NCBI RefSeq assembly: GCF_026191185.1
Contig: NZ_JAPHOV010000001.1
Location: 987,001 to 1,051,000 of the forward strand
DNA length: 64,000 bases
Origin: Legionella sp. PATHC032
GTDB taxonomy: Bacteria; Pseudomonadota; Gammaproteobacteria; Legionellales; Legionellaceae
Reading direction: 5' to 3'
Each line of letters starts with the position of its first letter. Position 1 is the first letter of the stretch. Positions 9,189-16,975 of this stretch are shown one piece after another. A program made the translations under genes and the position numbers. Under the pieces are notes generated by a model that saw only the letters and a list, made by a program, of their open reading frames with translations, did no database searches and was not told where the DNA came from.

Positions 9189-9635
9189 ATGTACTTACGT
9201 TTATTCGCACTATCTGTATTGTATTTAGTGACTTGTCCAACTTGGTCTTTTACTTGTATCTATACCTTGGTTAAAGACAGTTGTTGGACCGATTATGATG
9301 TTACTGTCGATGTCATTGAAGATTCTACGTCAAAAACTTTGCTGACAGTTACCGCTCCCAAAGGAAAATCATGGGCTAGAGGTACTTTCAATTGTGAGGC
9401 CGCTGAGGGATTGAGATATGTTGCTCAATTTTCACCTGTCTTTTGGCAAAATGATGTCGGCAAAACCTACCCGGCATTAAGGAATTGGTATTTACCAGCA
9501 AAAGTTAATCCTGGGGATTTGGCTTGGACTATACCTGTTTGTTTTCCAGCAGATTTTGCTCAAGTTCCCTTTCCGCCTAATGTAGCAGGAAACTGTAAAT
9601 GTGACTTCAAGAGCATTCCTGATCCCAAGCTTTAA
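9189..9635 (+). CDS. Small secreted Cys-rich protein, function unknown
   Basis: 148 residues with a Sec signal peptide ending near PTWSF-T. The mature domain contains six Cys (TCIYTLVKDSCW, FNCEA, VCFP, NCKCDF), several probably paired, and many aromatic residues, consistent with a small disulfide-stabilised beta domain in the periplasm or outside the cell. No recognised motif. A long AT-rich leader (9068-9188) precedes it, without a clear Shine-Dalgarno. Confidence 0.7.
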   Translation: MYLRLFALSVLYLVTCPTWSFTCIYTLVKDSCWTDYDVTVDVIEDSTSKTLLTVTAPKGKSWARGTFNCEAAEGLRYVAQFSPVFWQNDVGKTYPALRNWYLPAKVNPGDLAWTIPVCFPADFAQVPFPPNVAGNCKCDFKSIPDPKL

Positions 9636-9761
9636 TTTTATGAGAATCATTTTTTATTTGAACACATTTTTATACTGTTTATATTTAATGCATAATGGAG
9701 CATAGCCAGAAAGTATATCTTTGTGTATGATTTTATGCTTATTTTGTAATGGAGCAAGTGA

Positions 9762-10838
9762 TTGATTACAATAAGAAACAAAATTGGACAAATGCTGATT
9801 ATGGGATTTCATGGTTCCGATCTGCATGATAATAGCCCAGTTGCTCAATGGTTATCTACTGATGGTCTCGGGGGAGTCTTATTATTCGACAAAGATCTCT
9901 CCACAGGGATTTATGGCAAGAATCTAAAGAATCAGGCCCAGATAAAGCAATTAATTCGACAGCTTAATCGTTATGCATCAATGATTTCAGGAGGCAATGA
10001 CAATCTGCCTTTATTTACTGCGATTGATTATGAAGGTGGAATGGTTGACAGATTAAGCAAAATAGAAGGTTGTGCCCCTACCATGAAAGCCAGGGAGCTT
10101 GCAAAATTATCTAGTGATGATTTTGATGAAGAAGTAACCCAAATGGCTATGACGTTGAAGTCATTAGGTTTTAATTTAAATTTTGCCCCGGTTGTTGATT
10201 TAAATTTAAATACTTGTGCAGGAATTATTGGAAACTTGGGAAGAAGCTTTTCTACTAACCCAGAGGTCATTATTCGTTTGGCCAGACAGTTCGTTGATGT
10301 TTTCAGTCGTTATGGTATTGCTTGTGCCTATAAACATTTCCCTGGCCATGGCAGTGCCAACGGAGATACGCATGAGGGTTTTGTAGATGTTACAGAAACC
10401 TTTCAAACAGATGAACTAACGCCTTATCGTAGCTTATTAAAAGACCAGTCTAATCCTGTCATGGTAATGACGGCGCATGTCATTAATAAGCATTTGGATA
10501 GTAAGGGATTACCAGCTACTCTGTCCTACGATATTTTAACATTATTGTTACGTCAAAGCATAGGTTATGACGGGGTCATTATCAGCGATGATTTGCAAAT
10601 GCATGCCATTTCAAATCACTACTCATTAGAGGAGGCTCTTTGTCTTACCATTAATGCCGGGGCTGATATGGTCATATTTGCCAATCAGCTTGGAACTATT
10701 ACTGCACCGGAAGTTATAGCTGTGATTGAGAAACTGGTAATTGACAAACAAATTCCTGCTCAACGTATTGATGAGGCGTATAGAAGAATAGTACGCTTAA
10801 AACAACAGATTATATGCAGTGAATTAATCAATACGTAA
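9762..10838 (+). CDS. nagZ: Beta-N-acetylhexosaminidase, glycoside hydrolase family 3
   Basis: 358 residues. It releases GlcNAc from GlcNAc-anhydroMurNAc peptides in cell-wall recycling, in the cytoplasm. The start is TTG at 9762, with GGAG 7 bases upstream and no better ATG in frame. GH3 landmarks in order: AIDYEGGMVDRL, LNFAPVVDLN, KHFPGHG followed by the mobile-loop His (GDTHEG), MTAHVIN and the nucleophile Asp in VIISDDLQM, then GADMVIFAN. All residues needed for the NagZ double-displacement mechanism are visible. There is no signal peptide. It stands alone; the next gene has its own promoter. Confidence 0.92.
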   Translation: MITIRNKIGQMLIMGFHGSDLHDNSPVAQWLSTDGLGGVLLFDKDLSTGIYGKNLKNQAQIKQLIRQLNRYASMISGGNDNLPLFTAIDYEGGMVDRLSKIEGCAPTMKARELAKLSSDDFDEEVTQMAMTLKSLGFNLNFAPVVDLNLNTCAGIIGNLGRSFSTNPEVIIRLARQFVDVFSRYGIACAYKHFPGHGSANGDTHEGFVDVTETFQTDELTPYRSLLKDQSNPVMVMTAHVINKHLDSKGLPATLSYDILTLLLRQSIGYDGVIISDDLQMHAISNHYSLEEALCLTINAGADMVIFANQLGTITAPEVIAVIEKLVIDKQIPAQRIDEAYRRIVRLKQQIICSELINT

Positions 10839-11030
10839 TGCCTAGTCAGGTGGTAACTGACAGATTGATGAAACATCCAGTTGCCACAAAAATCTCACCT
10901 ATTTGGAGAGGCGCGGTCTTCTTTTCAGCATCAACAGACACAGTTGTTTGAGATGGAGTGTGAGGAATTTAAACGGCATCTGTATGGTGTGTTCTGCGAA
11001 GGATATAATTGACTCAATTTATTTATCCTA

Positions 11031-11058
11031 TTGACTAGAAGAAAAATCGTGTTACAAT
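11031..11058 (+). promoter_or_regulatory. Sigma70-type promoter for the DAACS symporter transcript
   Basis: TTGACT, 16 bases, TACAAT. Transcription from about 11065 would give a leader of about 165 nt that carries the upstream ORF at 11102-11179. Confidence 0.6.
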
Positions 11059-11101
11059 ATGTACTCTAAATGAACAGTTTTAGCTATGGGTGATGACTTT
11101 T

Positions 11102-11179
11102 ATGTCAATTCAATCATTATATCATTACAATTCCTCATTATTTCACTCCATATATCAAGTCATCTGTTGTTGCTGCTAA
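11102..11179 (+). CDS. Putative leader peptide ending in four Cys codons
   Basis: 25 codons, ATG to TAA; the peptide ends IYQVICCCC with codons TGT TGT TGC TGC immediately before the stop. GGTGA lies 9 bases upstream of the ATG. It sits in the predicted leader of the symporter mRNA, 49 bases before the symporter start. Poly-Cys upstream ORFs are known cysteine-responsive attenuators in mycobacteria. A second overlapping frame (ATG 11086) reads the same bases as a Leu run, so the triplet repeat itself could be the cause. No start or stall has been shown; this is an inference from sequence. Confidence 0.4.
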   Translation: MSIQSLYHYNSSLFHSIYQVICCCC

Positions 11180-11228
11180 TCATACTTTGCTTAAATAAAT
11201 AATTAATTAATGTTTTAAGGATTCAGCT

Positions 11229-12509
11229 ATGTGTGCAGCACATCACCAAAAGAATAAATATATTTTTAGTACTCCGCTAATTTATGCATTGATGATTGGA
11301 CTTGGGATACTAAGTGGATTATCCGATTTACCTTTTTTAAAGGAAACAGGGCTTTTAATTTCTGATTTATTTATTAAATTGTTTAAGTGCATTAGTTTAC
11401 CAATTATTTCCTTGTCGATTATTGTAACGCTGGCAAATTATCAAACGGATAGTTTGATGAAAAGTGTATGGCAAAGAACAATTAAATATACTTTTGCAAC
11501 CACTCTGGTTGCAGCATTAATCAGCTGTTTTTTATATATTTTGATTCATCCAAGCACTGTTCAAGTCAATTTAGATGCTGCCAACCCAAAATCTACCAGC
11601 AGTTTGGGATATCTTGGGTATTTGAGTAACATGATACCGACTAATTTATTATCTCCATTCCTGGAGCAACAGGTTATGGGTGTATTGTTGCTTAGTATTG
11701 TTATAGGTTTTGCTGTTCGTCAAATACCGGAGACAGAGCCTCGAGAAACTATTATTCGATTTTTCCGTGGTGCTCATGGTATGTTTTTAGTGATGACCCG
11801 ATGGATAATTAAATTAATACCTTTAGGATTATTCGGTTTTATTACTTCTACTGTAATTCAGTTACGATCAGGTATGGATATTAAAGGGATAGGCCAATAC
11901 TTGATGATTATCGTTTTAGCTAATTTGATACAAGGATTAGTCATTCTGCCTTTATGGCTGAAATCGAATGGGATTAAACCATTCTCTTCGATGCGGGCAA
12001 TGTTACCTGCGTTATCTGTCGCTTTTTTTTCCAAGTCATCTGTTGGAACTTTGCCTGTTACAATGAATACGGTAGAGGCTAATTTAAGGGTTAATCCTCA
12101 AGTGAGTCGTTTTGTTTTACCATTGTGCACAAGTATTAATATGAATGGATGTGCAGCATTTATTTTTGCCACGGTTATTTATCTTATGCAAAGTCATGGC
12201 ATCCAAGTATCTTATGCTACTATGGGGATATGGGTCTTAGTATCAACCATAGCGGCAATAGGGAATGCCGGTGTTCCAATGGGATGCTTTTTCCTGAGTG
12301 TGAGTTTACTCTCCAGTATGAATGTGCCTATCACTCTAATGGGAGTTATTCTTCCCTTCTATGGTTTGATTGATATGTTGGAAACTGCCTTAAACGTATG
12401 GTCCGATGCTTGTGTTACAAAGGTTGTTAATGATAAAGCCGAAGGTGGTTTTGAAGTAGTGGGTCTTAAATCAAAGGATCGCTCACTATTAAATGCAGAG
12501 TTAGGTTAA
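11229..12509 (+). CDS. DAACS-family (dicarboxylate/amino acid:cation) symporter
   Basis: 426 residues, inner membrane, with AAGGA about 9 bases before the ATG. The first half has six hydrophobic helices. The second half holds the transport core: FFSKSSVGTLPVTM (counterpart of the re-entrant hairpin serine motif), SINMNGCAAF (counterpart of the NMDG unwound helix, with Asp replaced by Asn), GNAGVPMG, and WSDACVTKVVND in helix 8. The Asp-to-Asn change in NMDG touches a residue that helps bind Na+ in GltPh, so coupling may be by protons, as in several bacterial members. Substrate cannot be read from the sequence; glutamate, dicarboxylates or cystine (as for TcyP) are all possible. The Cys-rich leader peptide upstream favours a sulphur amino acid. 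Confidence 0.9.
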   Translation: MCAAHHQKNKYIFSTPLIYALMIGLGILSGLSDLPFLKETGLLISDLFIKLFKCISLPIISLSIIVTLANYQTDSLMKSVWQRTIKYTFATTLVAALISCFLYILIHPSTVQVNLDAANPKSTSSLGYLGYLSNMIPTNLLSPFLEQQVMGVLLLSIVIGFAVRQIPETEPRETIIRFFRGAHGMFLVMTRWIIKLIPLGLFGFITSTVIQLRSGMDIKGIGQYLMIIVLANLIQGLVILPLWLKSNGIKPFSSMRAMLPALSVAFFSKSSVGTLPVTMNTVEANLRVNPQVSRFVLPLCTSINMNGCAAFIFATVIYLMQSHGIQVSYATMGIWVLVSTIAAIGNAGVPMGCFFLSVSLLSSMNVPITLMGVILPFYGLIDMLETALNVWSDACVTKVVNDKAEGGFEVVGLKSKDRSLLNAELG

Positions 12510-12547
12510 AGCCAGTAAATCTTCAAGTGCAAATGACTATTGCTCAC

Positions 12548-12583
12548 ATATAAGTCTCCAGAAAATTTATTGGAGACTTATAT
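12548..12583. terminator. Strong hairpin between convergent genes, probable terminator
   Basis: Perfect 13-bp arms (ATATAAGTCTCCA and TGGAGACTTATAT) around a 10-base loop, 39 bases past the symporter stop and 173 bases past the dapE stop on the other strand. There is no real T-run, so Rho-independent activity is uncertain. Confidence 0.5.
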
Positions 12584-12755
12584 CTATAATAATCCTTCAA
12601 AATGTTCACATAGCCATCAATACTGTGCTTTTTCAGGATTATTTTAGTCCAATATGAACTAAAATACGATCGTTAGAACATATTTAAACATGAGGACGCC
12701 GATCTTACTGTAATTTTAACTGTTGGTGAGAATCCTCTTTACAGTATTGGCTTGA

Positions 12756-13889
12756 TTAATCGATTAACAATTTCTCACAGATTGAAAAATACATGTTTTC
12801 AAGCATATTCAAATCCTTTAGAAAAGTGCATTCGTTAACCTGATGAATGGTAGCATTTACCAGTCCCAGTTCTATGACTTCAACCCCATAAGGTGCTATA
12901 AAACGTCCATCTGAAGTCCCACCACTTGTTGAAAGCTCAGGGAGAGTCCCAGTCTGTTCAAGCACTGCTTGTTTGCAGCTTTCCAGCAATATGCCTTTAT
13001 TCGTTAAGAATGGTTCGCCATTTAATCGCCATTCTATAGCGGGGTTAAGATTTTGGCGTTCAAAGGCATTAAGTACTTTCGTTTTTAATGACTCGTCTGT
13101 TTGTTCGGTCGAATATCTAAAGTTCAAATGCAGATTTAATTCGCCTGGGATAATATTACCCGCATGTCCTCCACAATGGATATAAGTTATTTGCATTGAT
13201 GTGGGAGGGAAATAGGCATTGCCATTATCCCATTGTATTGAAGTTAGCTCAGCTAATACTGGGCTAATTCTATGAATTGGATTGTCAGCCAAATGCGGAT
13301 AGGCAACATGCCCTTGCTTTCCACTCAGATGTATTTTGGCACTTAATGATCCACGTCTTCCAATCTTGATGACATCACCTACTTTCAAGCTGCTTGAAGG
13401 TTCACCTACTATGCAATAATCAATAACAATCCCTTGCTGATCCAGTTTTTGCATCACAAATGGGGTACCCAAATTAAACTCATCGCCTTCTTCACCACTG
13501 GTTATCAGAAATCCTAGTCTGCCTGGAAAGGAAGGATAAGTTTTAATGAATCTCCTAGCCATATGCAACATACAGGCCAGGCTCCCTTTCATATCAGCAA
13601 CTCCACGACCATAAAGTAGGCCATTTTTTTCTTCGAGCGAGAAAGGGTTGGTATCCCATTTTGATAATTCACCAACAGGAACGACATCGGTATGGCCTGC
13701 GAATACCAATAAAGGTCCAATTTTGCCATAGCAGGCAAAGAAATTGGATACGGGTCCATTATCCAGTTGTTGACAAGTAAATCCCAATTGTTCCAGAAAT
13801 TGAATCATGTATTTTTGGCAGCCAGCATCTTCTGGTGTAATAGAAGGAAAACCAATGAGTTCAGTCAGAATTTCTTTAATATCAGTCAT
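12756..13889 (-). CDS. dapE: Succinyl-diaminopimelate desuccinylase
   Basis: 377 residues, the standard DapE length. This Zn-dependent M20 hydrolase releases succinate from N-succinyl-LL-DAP, supplying LL-DAP for lysine and peptidoglycan. Visible metal/catalytic motifs: FAGHTDVVP (Zn His and catalytic Asp), GRGVADMKGSL (bridging Asp), SGEEGDE (general-base Glu and Zn Glu), GEPSSS, a central dimerisation lid starting around IKIGRRGSLS, and the final TIHQVNE with a Zn His. ATG 13889 follows the dapD stop by one base, so translation is probably coupled. It is the last gene of a leftward operon that also holds dapD. Confidence 0.96.
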   Translation of the reverse strand: MTDIKEILTELIGFPSITPEDAGCQKYMIQFLEQLGFTCQQLDNGPVSNFFACYGKIGPLLVFAGHTDVVPVGELSKWDTNPFSLEEKNGLLYGRGVADMKGSLACMLHMARRFIKTYPSFPGRLGFLITSGEEGDEFNLGTPFVMQKLDQQGIVIDYCIVGEPSSSLKVGDVIKIGRRGSLSAKIHLSGKQGHVAYPHLADNPIHRISPVLAELTSIQWDNGNAYFPPTSMQITYIHCGGHAGNIIPGELNLHLNFRYSTEQTDESLKTKVLNAFERQNLNPAIEWRLNGEPFLTNKGILLESCKQAVLEQTGTLPELSTSGGTSDGRFIAPYGVEVIELGLVNATIHQVNECTFLKDLNMLENMYFSICEKLLID

Positions 13890-13890
13890 C

Positions 13891-14712
13891 TTAATTGGCT
13901 CTTAGTAAATCATTAATGCTTACTTTCGCACGAGTTTTTTCATCAACTTGTTTCACAATGACAGCACAATATAAACTGTGACTTCCATCATGACTTGGCA
14001 AATTGCCTGCAACAACTACTGAGCCAGCGGGAATTCTGCCATAGCTTATTTCGCCGGTGATTCGATTGTAGATTTTAGTACTTTGACCTAAAAATACTCC
14101 CATCGATATGACGGAGTTTTTTTCTACGATAACTCCTTCCACTATTTCGGAACGAGCACCAATAAAACAATTGTCTTCAATGATGGTTGGGTTGGCTTGC
14201 AATGGTTCTAAAACACCCCCTATACCTGCGCCACCAGATAAATGGACATTCCTGCCTATTTGGGCACAAGAACCAACCGTTGCCCAGGTATCAACCATTA
14301 CTCCTTCATCAATATAGGCGCCTATATTGACATAAGAAGGCATTAAAACAGTATTTTTGGCAACATATGCTCCACGCCGTACCATGGCGTGAGGCACGAC
14401 TCTTACTCCTGATTGTTGAAACAACTCATTACTACAATCAGTATACTTTAGCGGTATTTTATCGTAAAACTGGCAAAACCCCGCATCTATGATCTGATTA
14501 GGAAAAAGTTTAAAGGATAAAAGAACTGCCTTTTTAAGCCATTGATGAACCATCCATTCGCCATTTATTTTTTCAGCGACTCTGAATTGACCATTATCAA
14601 GACCATTTAAAACTTCATTAATGGCATTGAGCAGATCTTGGGAGGCTGTGTTGGGCGATAAATTTTGACGGTTTTCAAAGGCTTGTTCAATTAGAGCTTG
14701 CAGTGAGTTCAT
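13891..14712 (-). CDS. dapD: Tetrahydrodipicolinate N-succinyltransferase
   Basis: 273 residues, full length. It transfers succinyl from succinyl-CoA to tetrahydrodipicolinate in the DAP/lysine pathway. The N-terminal helical domain is followed by a left-handed beta-helix built of hexapeptide repeats (about residues 108-235: [50 protein letters not shown]). The family-typical [20 protein letters not shown] block is intact. The C-terminal [13 protein letters not shown] is also typical. GGAAT lies about 7 bases before the ATG. It is separated by 3 bases from the acyltransferase gene upstream. Confidence 0.97.
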   Translation of the reverse strand: MNSLQALIEQAFENRQNLSPNTASQDLLNAINEVLNGLDNGQFRVAEKINGEWMVHQWLKKAVLLSFKLFPNQIIDAGFCQFYDKIPLKYTDCSNELFQQSGVRVVPHAMVRRGAYVAKNTVLMPSYVNIGAYIDEGVMVDTWATVGSCAQIGRNVHLSGGAGIGGVLEPLQANPTIIEDNCFIGARSEIVEGVIVEKNSVISMGVFLGQSTKIYNRITGEISYGRIPAGSVVVAGNLPSHDGSHSLYCAVIVKQVDEKTRAKVSINDLLRAN

Positions 14713-14715
14713 GTT

Positions 14716-15609
14716 TTATTCCTGTAAAGAGGCTATTAAATTATCTTTTACTGCCCATTGTTCATTTAACCATTCTTTGAATGCATTTTGTGCCTGGAAA
14801 TCATTAACGAGATTTACCGATGTAAATTGCGCAGGGATAGGGAGTTGACGAATAATGATTTTAACCTTTTTCACACGTTTGCAAAGAAAATCCCAAAGAG
14901 AATGGTTTTTTTCTGCATAAACGATAGTGACGTCAATCAGGCTTTTTATTTGTTGTCCCATCGAATTAATGATAAAACTGATGCCGCCTGCTTTGGGTTT
15001 CAATAAATAATTATAAGGAGATTGTTGCTGTTCCTTTTTTACTTTAGTAAAACGAGTACCCTCTACAAAATTCATAATAGAAGCAGGGGTTCTTTTAAAA
15101 GTTTCTATCGCTTTTCTAGTAGAAATTAAATCTTTTCCTTGTTTATGAGGTTTTTTAGCCAAATACTCCTTACTATAGCGCTTCATGAATGGGCAACCCA
15201 TAGCCCACCAGGAAAAACCAAGTAGAGGAATCCACTTTAACTGATCTTTGATAAAAAATTTTAAAACGGGTATTTTTCTGTTAAACAAACGTTGAAGAAT
15301 AACAATATCTAACCAGCTTTGATGATTGGCAACAACTAAATACCAATCTTTAGGCGTTAAATTATTTAACCCAGAGATTTCCCAATGTATTTTTTGTGCC
15401 TTATCCACATAAAGGTTATTTATTCCACACCAAAAGGTAGCAATCTTATCAACACAACGAGTGCAAAGGGATTGCCAGTTTTTATTAGGAAATAATTTTA
15501 ATAATCCAACAAATAATATGGGGATAAAACAAAGAGTAGTGGACACGATCAGGGCGAAAATAGCGACAATCGCATGGAGTTGCCCGCCATTTTGTTTATT
15601 TTTTTGCAT
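14716..15609 (-). CDS. PlsC-like acyltransferase (YihG type)
   Basis: 297 residues. One or two hydrophobic helices near residues 8-35 anchor it in the inner membrane. The acyltransferase motifs are NHQSWLD (NHxxxxD catalytic dyad) and FVEGTRFT (the conserved EGTR), with the LLKPKAGGISFII block after them. Length and order resemble E. coli YihG, a lysophosphatidic-acid-type acyltransferase that shapes phospholipid acyl chains, more than PlsC itself. ATG 15609 has GGAG about 10 bases upstream. It lies in an operon with dapD and dapE but has no obvious pathway link to them. Confidence 0.85.
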   Translation of the reverse strand: MQKNKQNGGQLHAIVAIFALIVSTTLCFIPILFVGLLKLFPNKNWQSLCTRCVDKIATFWCGINNLYVDKAQKIHWEISGLNNLTPKDWYLVVANHQSWLDIVILQRLFNRKIPVLKFFIKDQLKWIPLLGFSWWAMGCPFMKRYSKEYLAKKPHKQGKDLISTRKAIETFKRTPASIMNFVEGTRFTKVKKEQQQSPYNYLLKPKAGGISFIINSMGQQIKSLIDVTIVYAEKNHSLWDFLCKRVKKVKIIIRQLPIPAQFTSVNLVNDFQAQNAFKEWLNEQWAVKDNLIASLQE

Positions 15610-15675
15610 GAAATACTTCTCCTATACACATCTGCCTTGGTTCTTTGTAACAGTCAGAACCAAGATTTACATCTT

Positions 15676-16827
15676 TTAACTTAAAGCATGCTCCAGATCG
15701 GCACGCAGATCATCAATGTGTTCAATACCTACAGATAATCTTATGAAGCCATCTTCTATGCCTAAAGCTTTGCGTTGTTCGACTGGAATAGAGGCATGGG
15801 TCATAATTGCGGGGTGTTCAATTAAGCTTTCCACACCTCCCAGGCTTTCAGCCAAAGTAAATAATTCGCAGCGAGCTAAAAATCGTTTGGCATCTTCAAG
15901 ATTACCCTTAAGTACGATGGATATCATACCACCGAAATCGTTCATTTGTTCCTTGGCCAGAGAATATTGCGGATGACTTTTTAATCCGGGATAAATGACT
16001 TTTTCAATCTTGGGGTGGGTGCTAAGCCAGTTAGCCAGTTGGTTAGCGTTTTCACAGTGTCTTTGCATACGAAGAGATAATGTTTTTAAGCTTCTCAGAA
16101 CCAGGAAACTGTCGAAAGGACCAGCTATAGCTCCGCATGAATTTTGTAAAAAGGCAATTTTATCAGACAACGCTGGATTGTCACCGACTACAACGACACC
16201 ACTGACCACATCAGAATGTCCGTTGAGATATTTAGTTGCTGAATGAAGAACAATGTCAAACCCGAGCTCAATGGGTCGTTGAATCCAGGGCGTTGCAAAA
16301 GTGTTATCAGCAACTGTAATCAAATTATACTTTTTTGCAATAGCAGCGATTTTTCGTAAATTGGCTAGTTTTAGCATGGGATTAGAAGGGGTTTCCAACC
16401 ATAGTAATTTGGTTTTCGGAGTTATTGCGGCTTCAACATTTTCTGGTTCTGACATATCAATAAAAGAAAAGGATAAATTGGAAGTTCGTGTTTTTACTTT
16501 ATCAAAGAGCCGGAAAGTTCCGCCATAAAGATCATCCATGGCAAGAACATGATCTCCGGAATCTAACAAATCAATAACCGTATTGATGGCAGCCATACCC
16601 GAAGCAAAAGCAAATCCTTTTTGGCCTGATTCAAGACTTGCTATGCAATCCTCATAGGCCTTTCTGGTGGGGTTTTGGGTACGTGAATATTCATAGCCAA
16701 GATGTTCCCCAGGAGCAATTTGCTTATAGGTAGAGGTAGCATAAATAGGGGTCATCACTGCCCCTGTACTTTGACATGGTTCTTGTCCAGCATGAATTGC
16801 ACGTGTATCGAAATGAGTCTTATTCAT
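15676..16827 (-). CDS. metB: Cystathionine gamma-synthase/lyase (PLP enzyme)
   Basis: 383 residues of the Cys/Met-metabolism PLP family. Seen: YEYSRTQNPTR (phosphate-binding and active-site Tyr/Arg), FASGMAAI, DDLYGGTFRLF, WLETPSNPML, VADNTFATP (PLP Asp), and the Schiff-base Lys in HSATKYLNGHSDV. The sequence is closest in my memory to the Xanthomonas-type gamma-synthase/gamma-lyase group rather than to E. coli MetB or MetC. It could therefore make cystathionine from O-succinylhomoserine or cleave it to cysteine. Which direction matters, because Legionella needs cysteine supplied. ATG 16827 is followed at 66 bases by the acyltransferase gene. It is probably the first gene of the run. Confidence 0.88.
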   Translation of the reverse strand: MNKTHFDTRAIHAGQEPCQSTGAVMTPIYATSTYKQIAPGEHLGYEYSRTQNPTRKAYEDCIASLESGQKGFAFASGMAAINTVIDLLDSGDHVLAMDDLYGGTFRLFDKVKTRTSNLSFSFIDMSEPENVEAAITPKTKLLWLETPSNPMLKLANLRKIAAIAKKYNLITVADNTFATPWIQRPIELGFDIVLHSATKYLNGHSDVVSGVVVVGDNPALSDKIAFLQNSCGAIAGPFDSFLVLRSLKTLSLRMQRHCENANQLANWLSTHPKIEKVIYPGLKSHPQYSLAKEQMNDFGGMISIVLKGNLEDAKRFLARCELFTLAESLGGVESLIEHPAIMTHASIPVEQRKALGIEDGFIRLSVGIEHIDDLRADLEHALS

Positions 16828-16919
16828 TTTTTATTCCCATAAAAATATTTAAATTCAAAGAAATACCAATAGGCAACCAAGGAATTGGTTAAAAATTATA
16901 CTTTTGGATCTTTTTTTGC

Positions 16920-16946
16920 TAAAGTTCATAGTATAAATGCCGATAT
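16920..16946 (+). promoter_or_regulatory. Sigma28 (FliA)-type promoter of the GGDEF-EAL gene
   Basis: TAAA, exactly 15 bases, GCCGATAT; the consensus is TAAA-N15-GCCGATAA, so there is one mismatch. A start near 16953 leaves a leader of about 23 nt before the ATG at 16976. This is the same architecture as the flgM promoter at 35548-35574. Confidence 0.7.
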
Positions 16947-16975
16947 TTTTATAGAGCCATTCTAGAGAGGGATGC

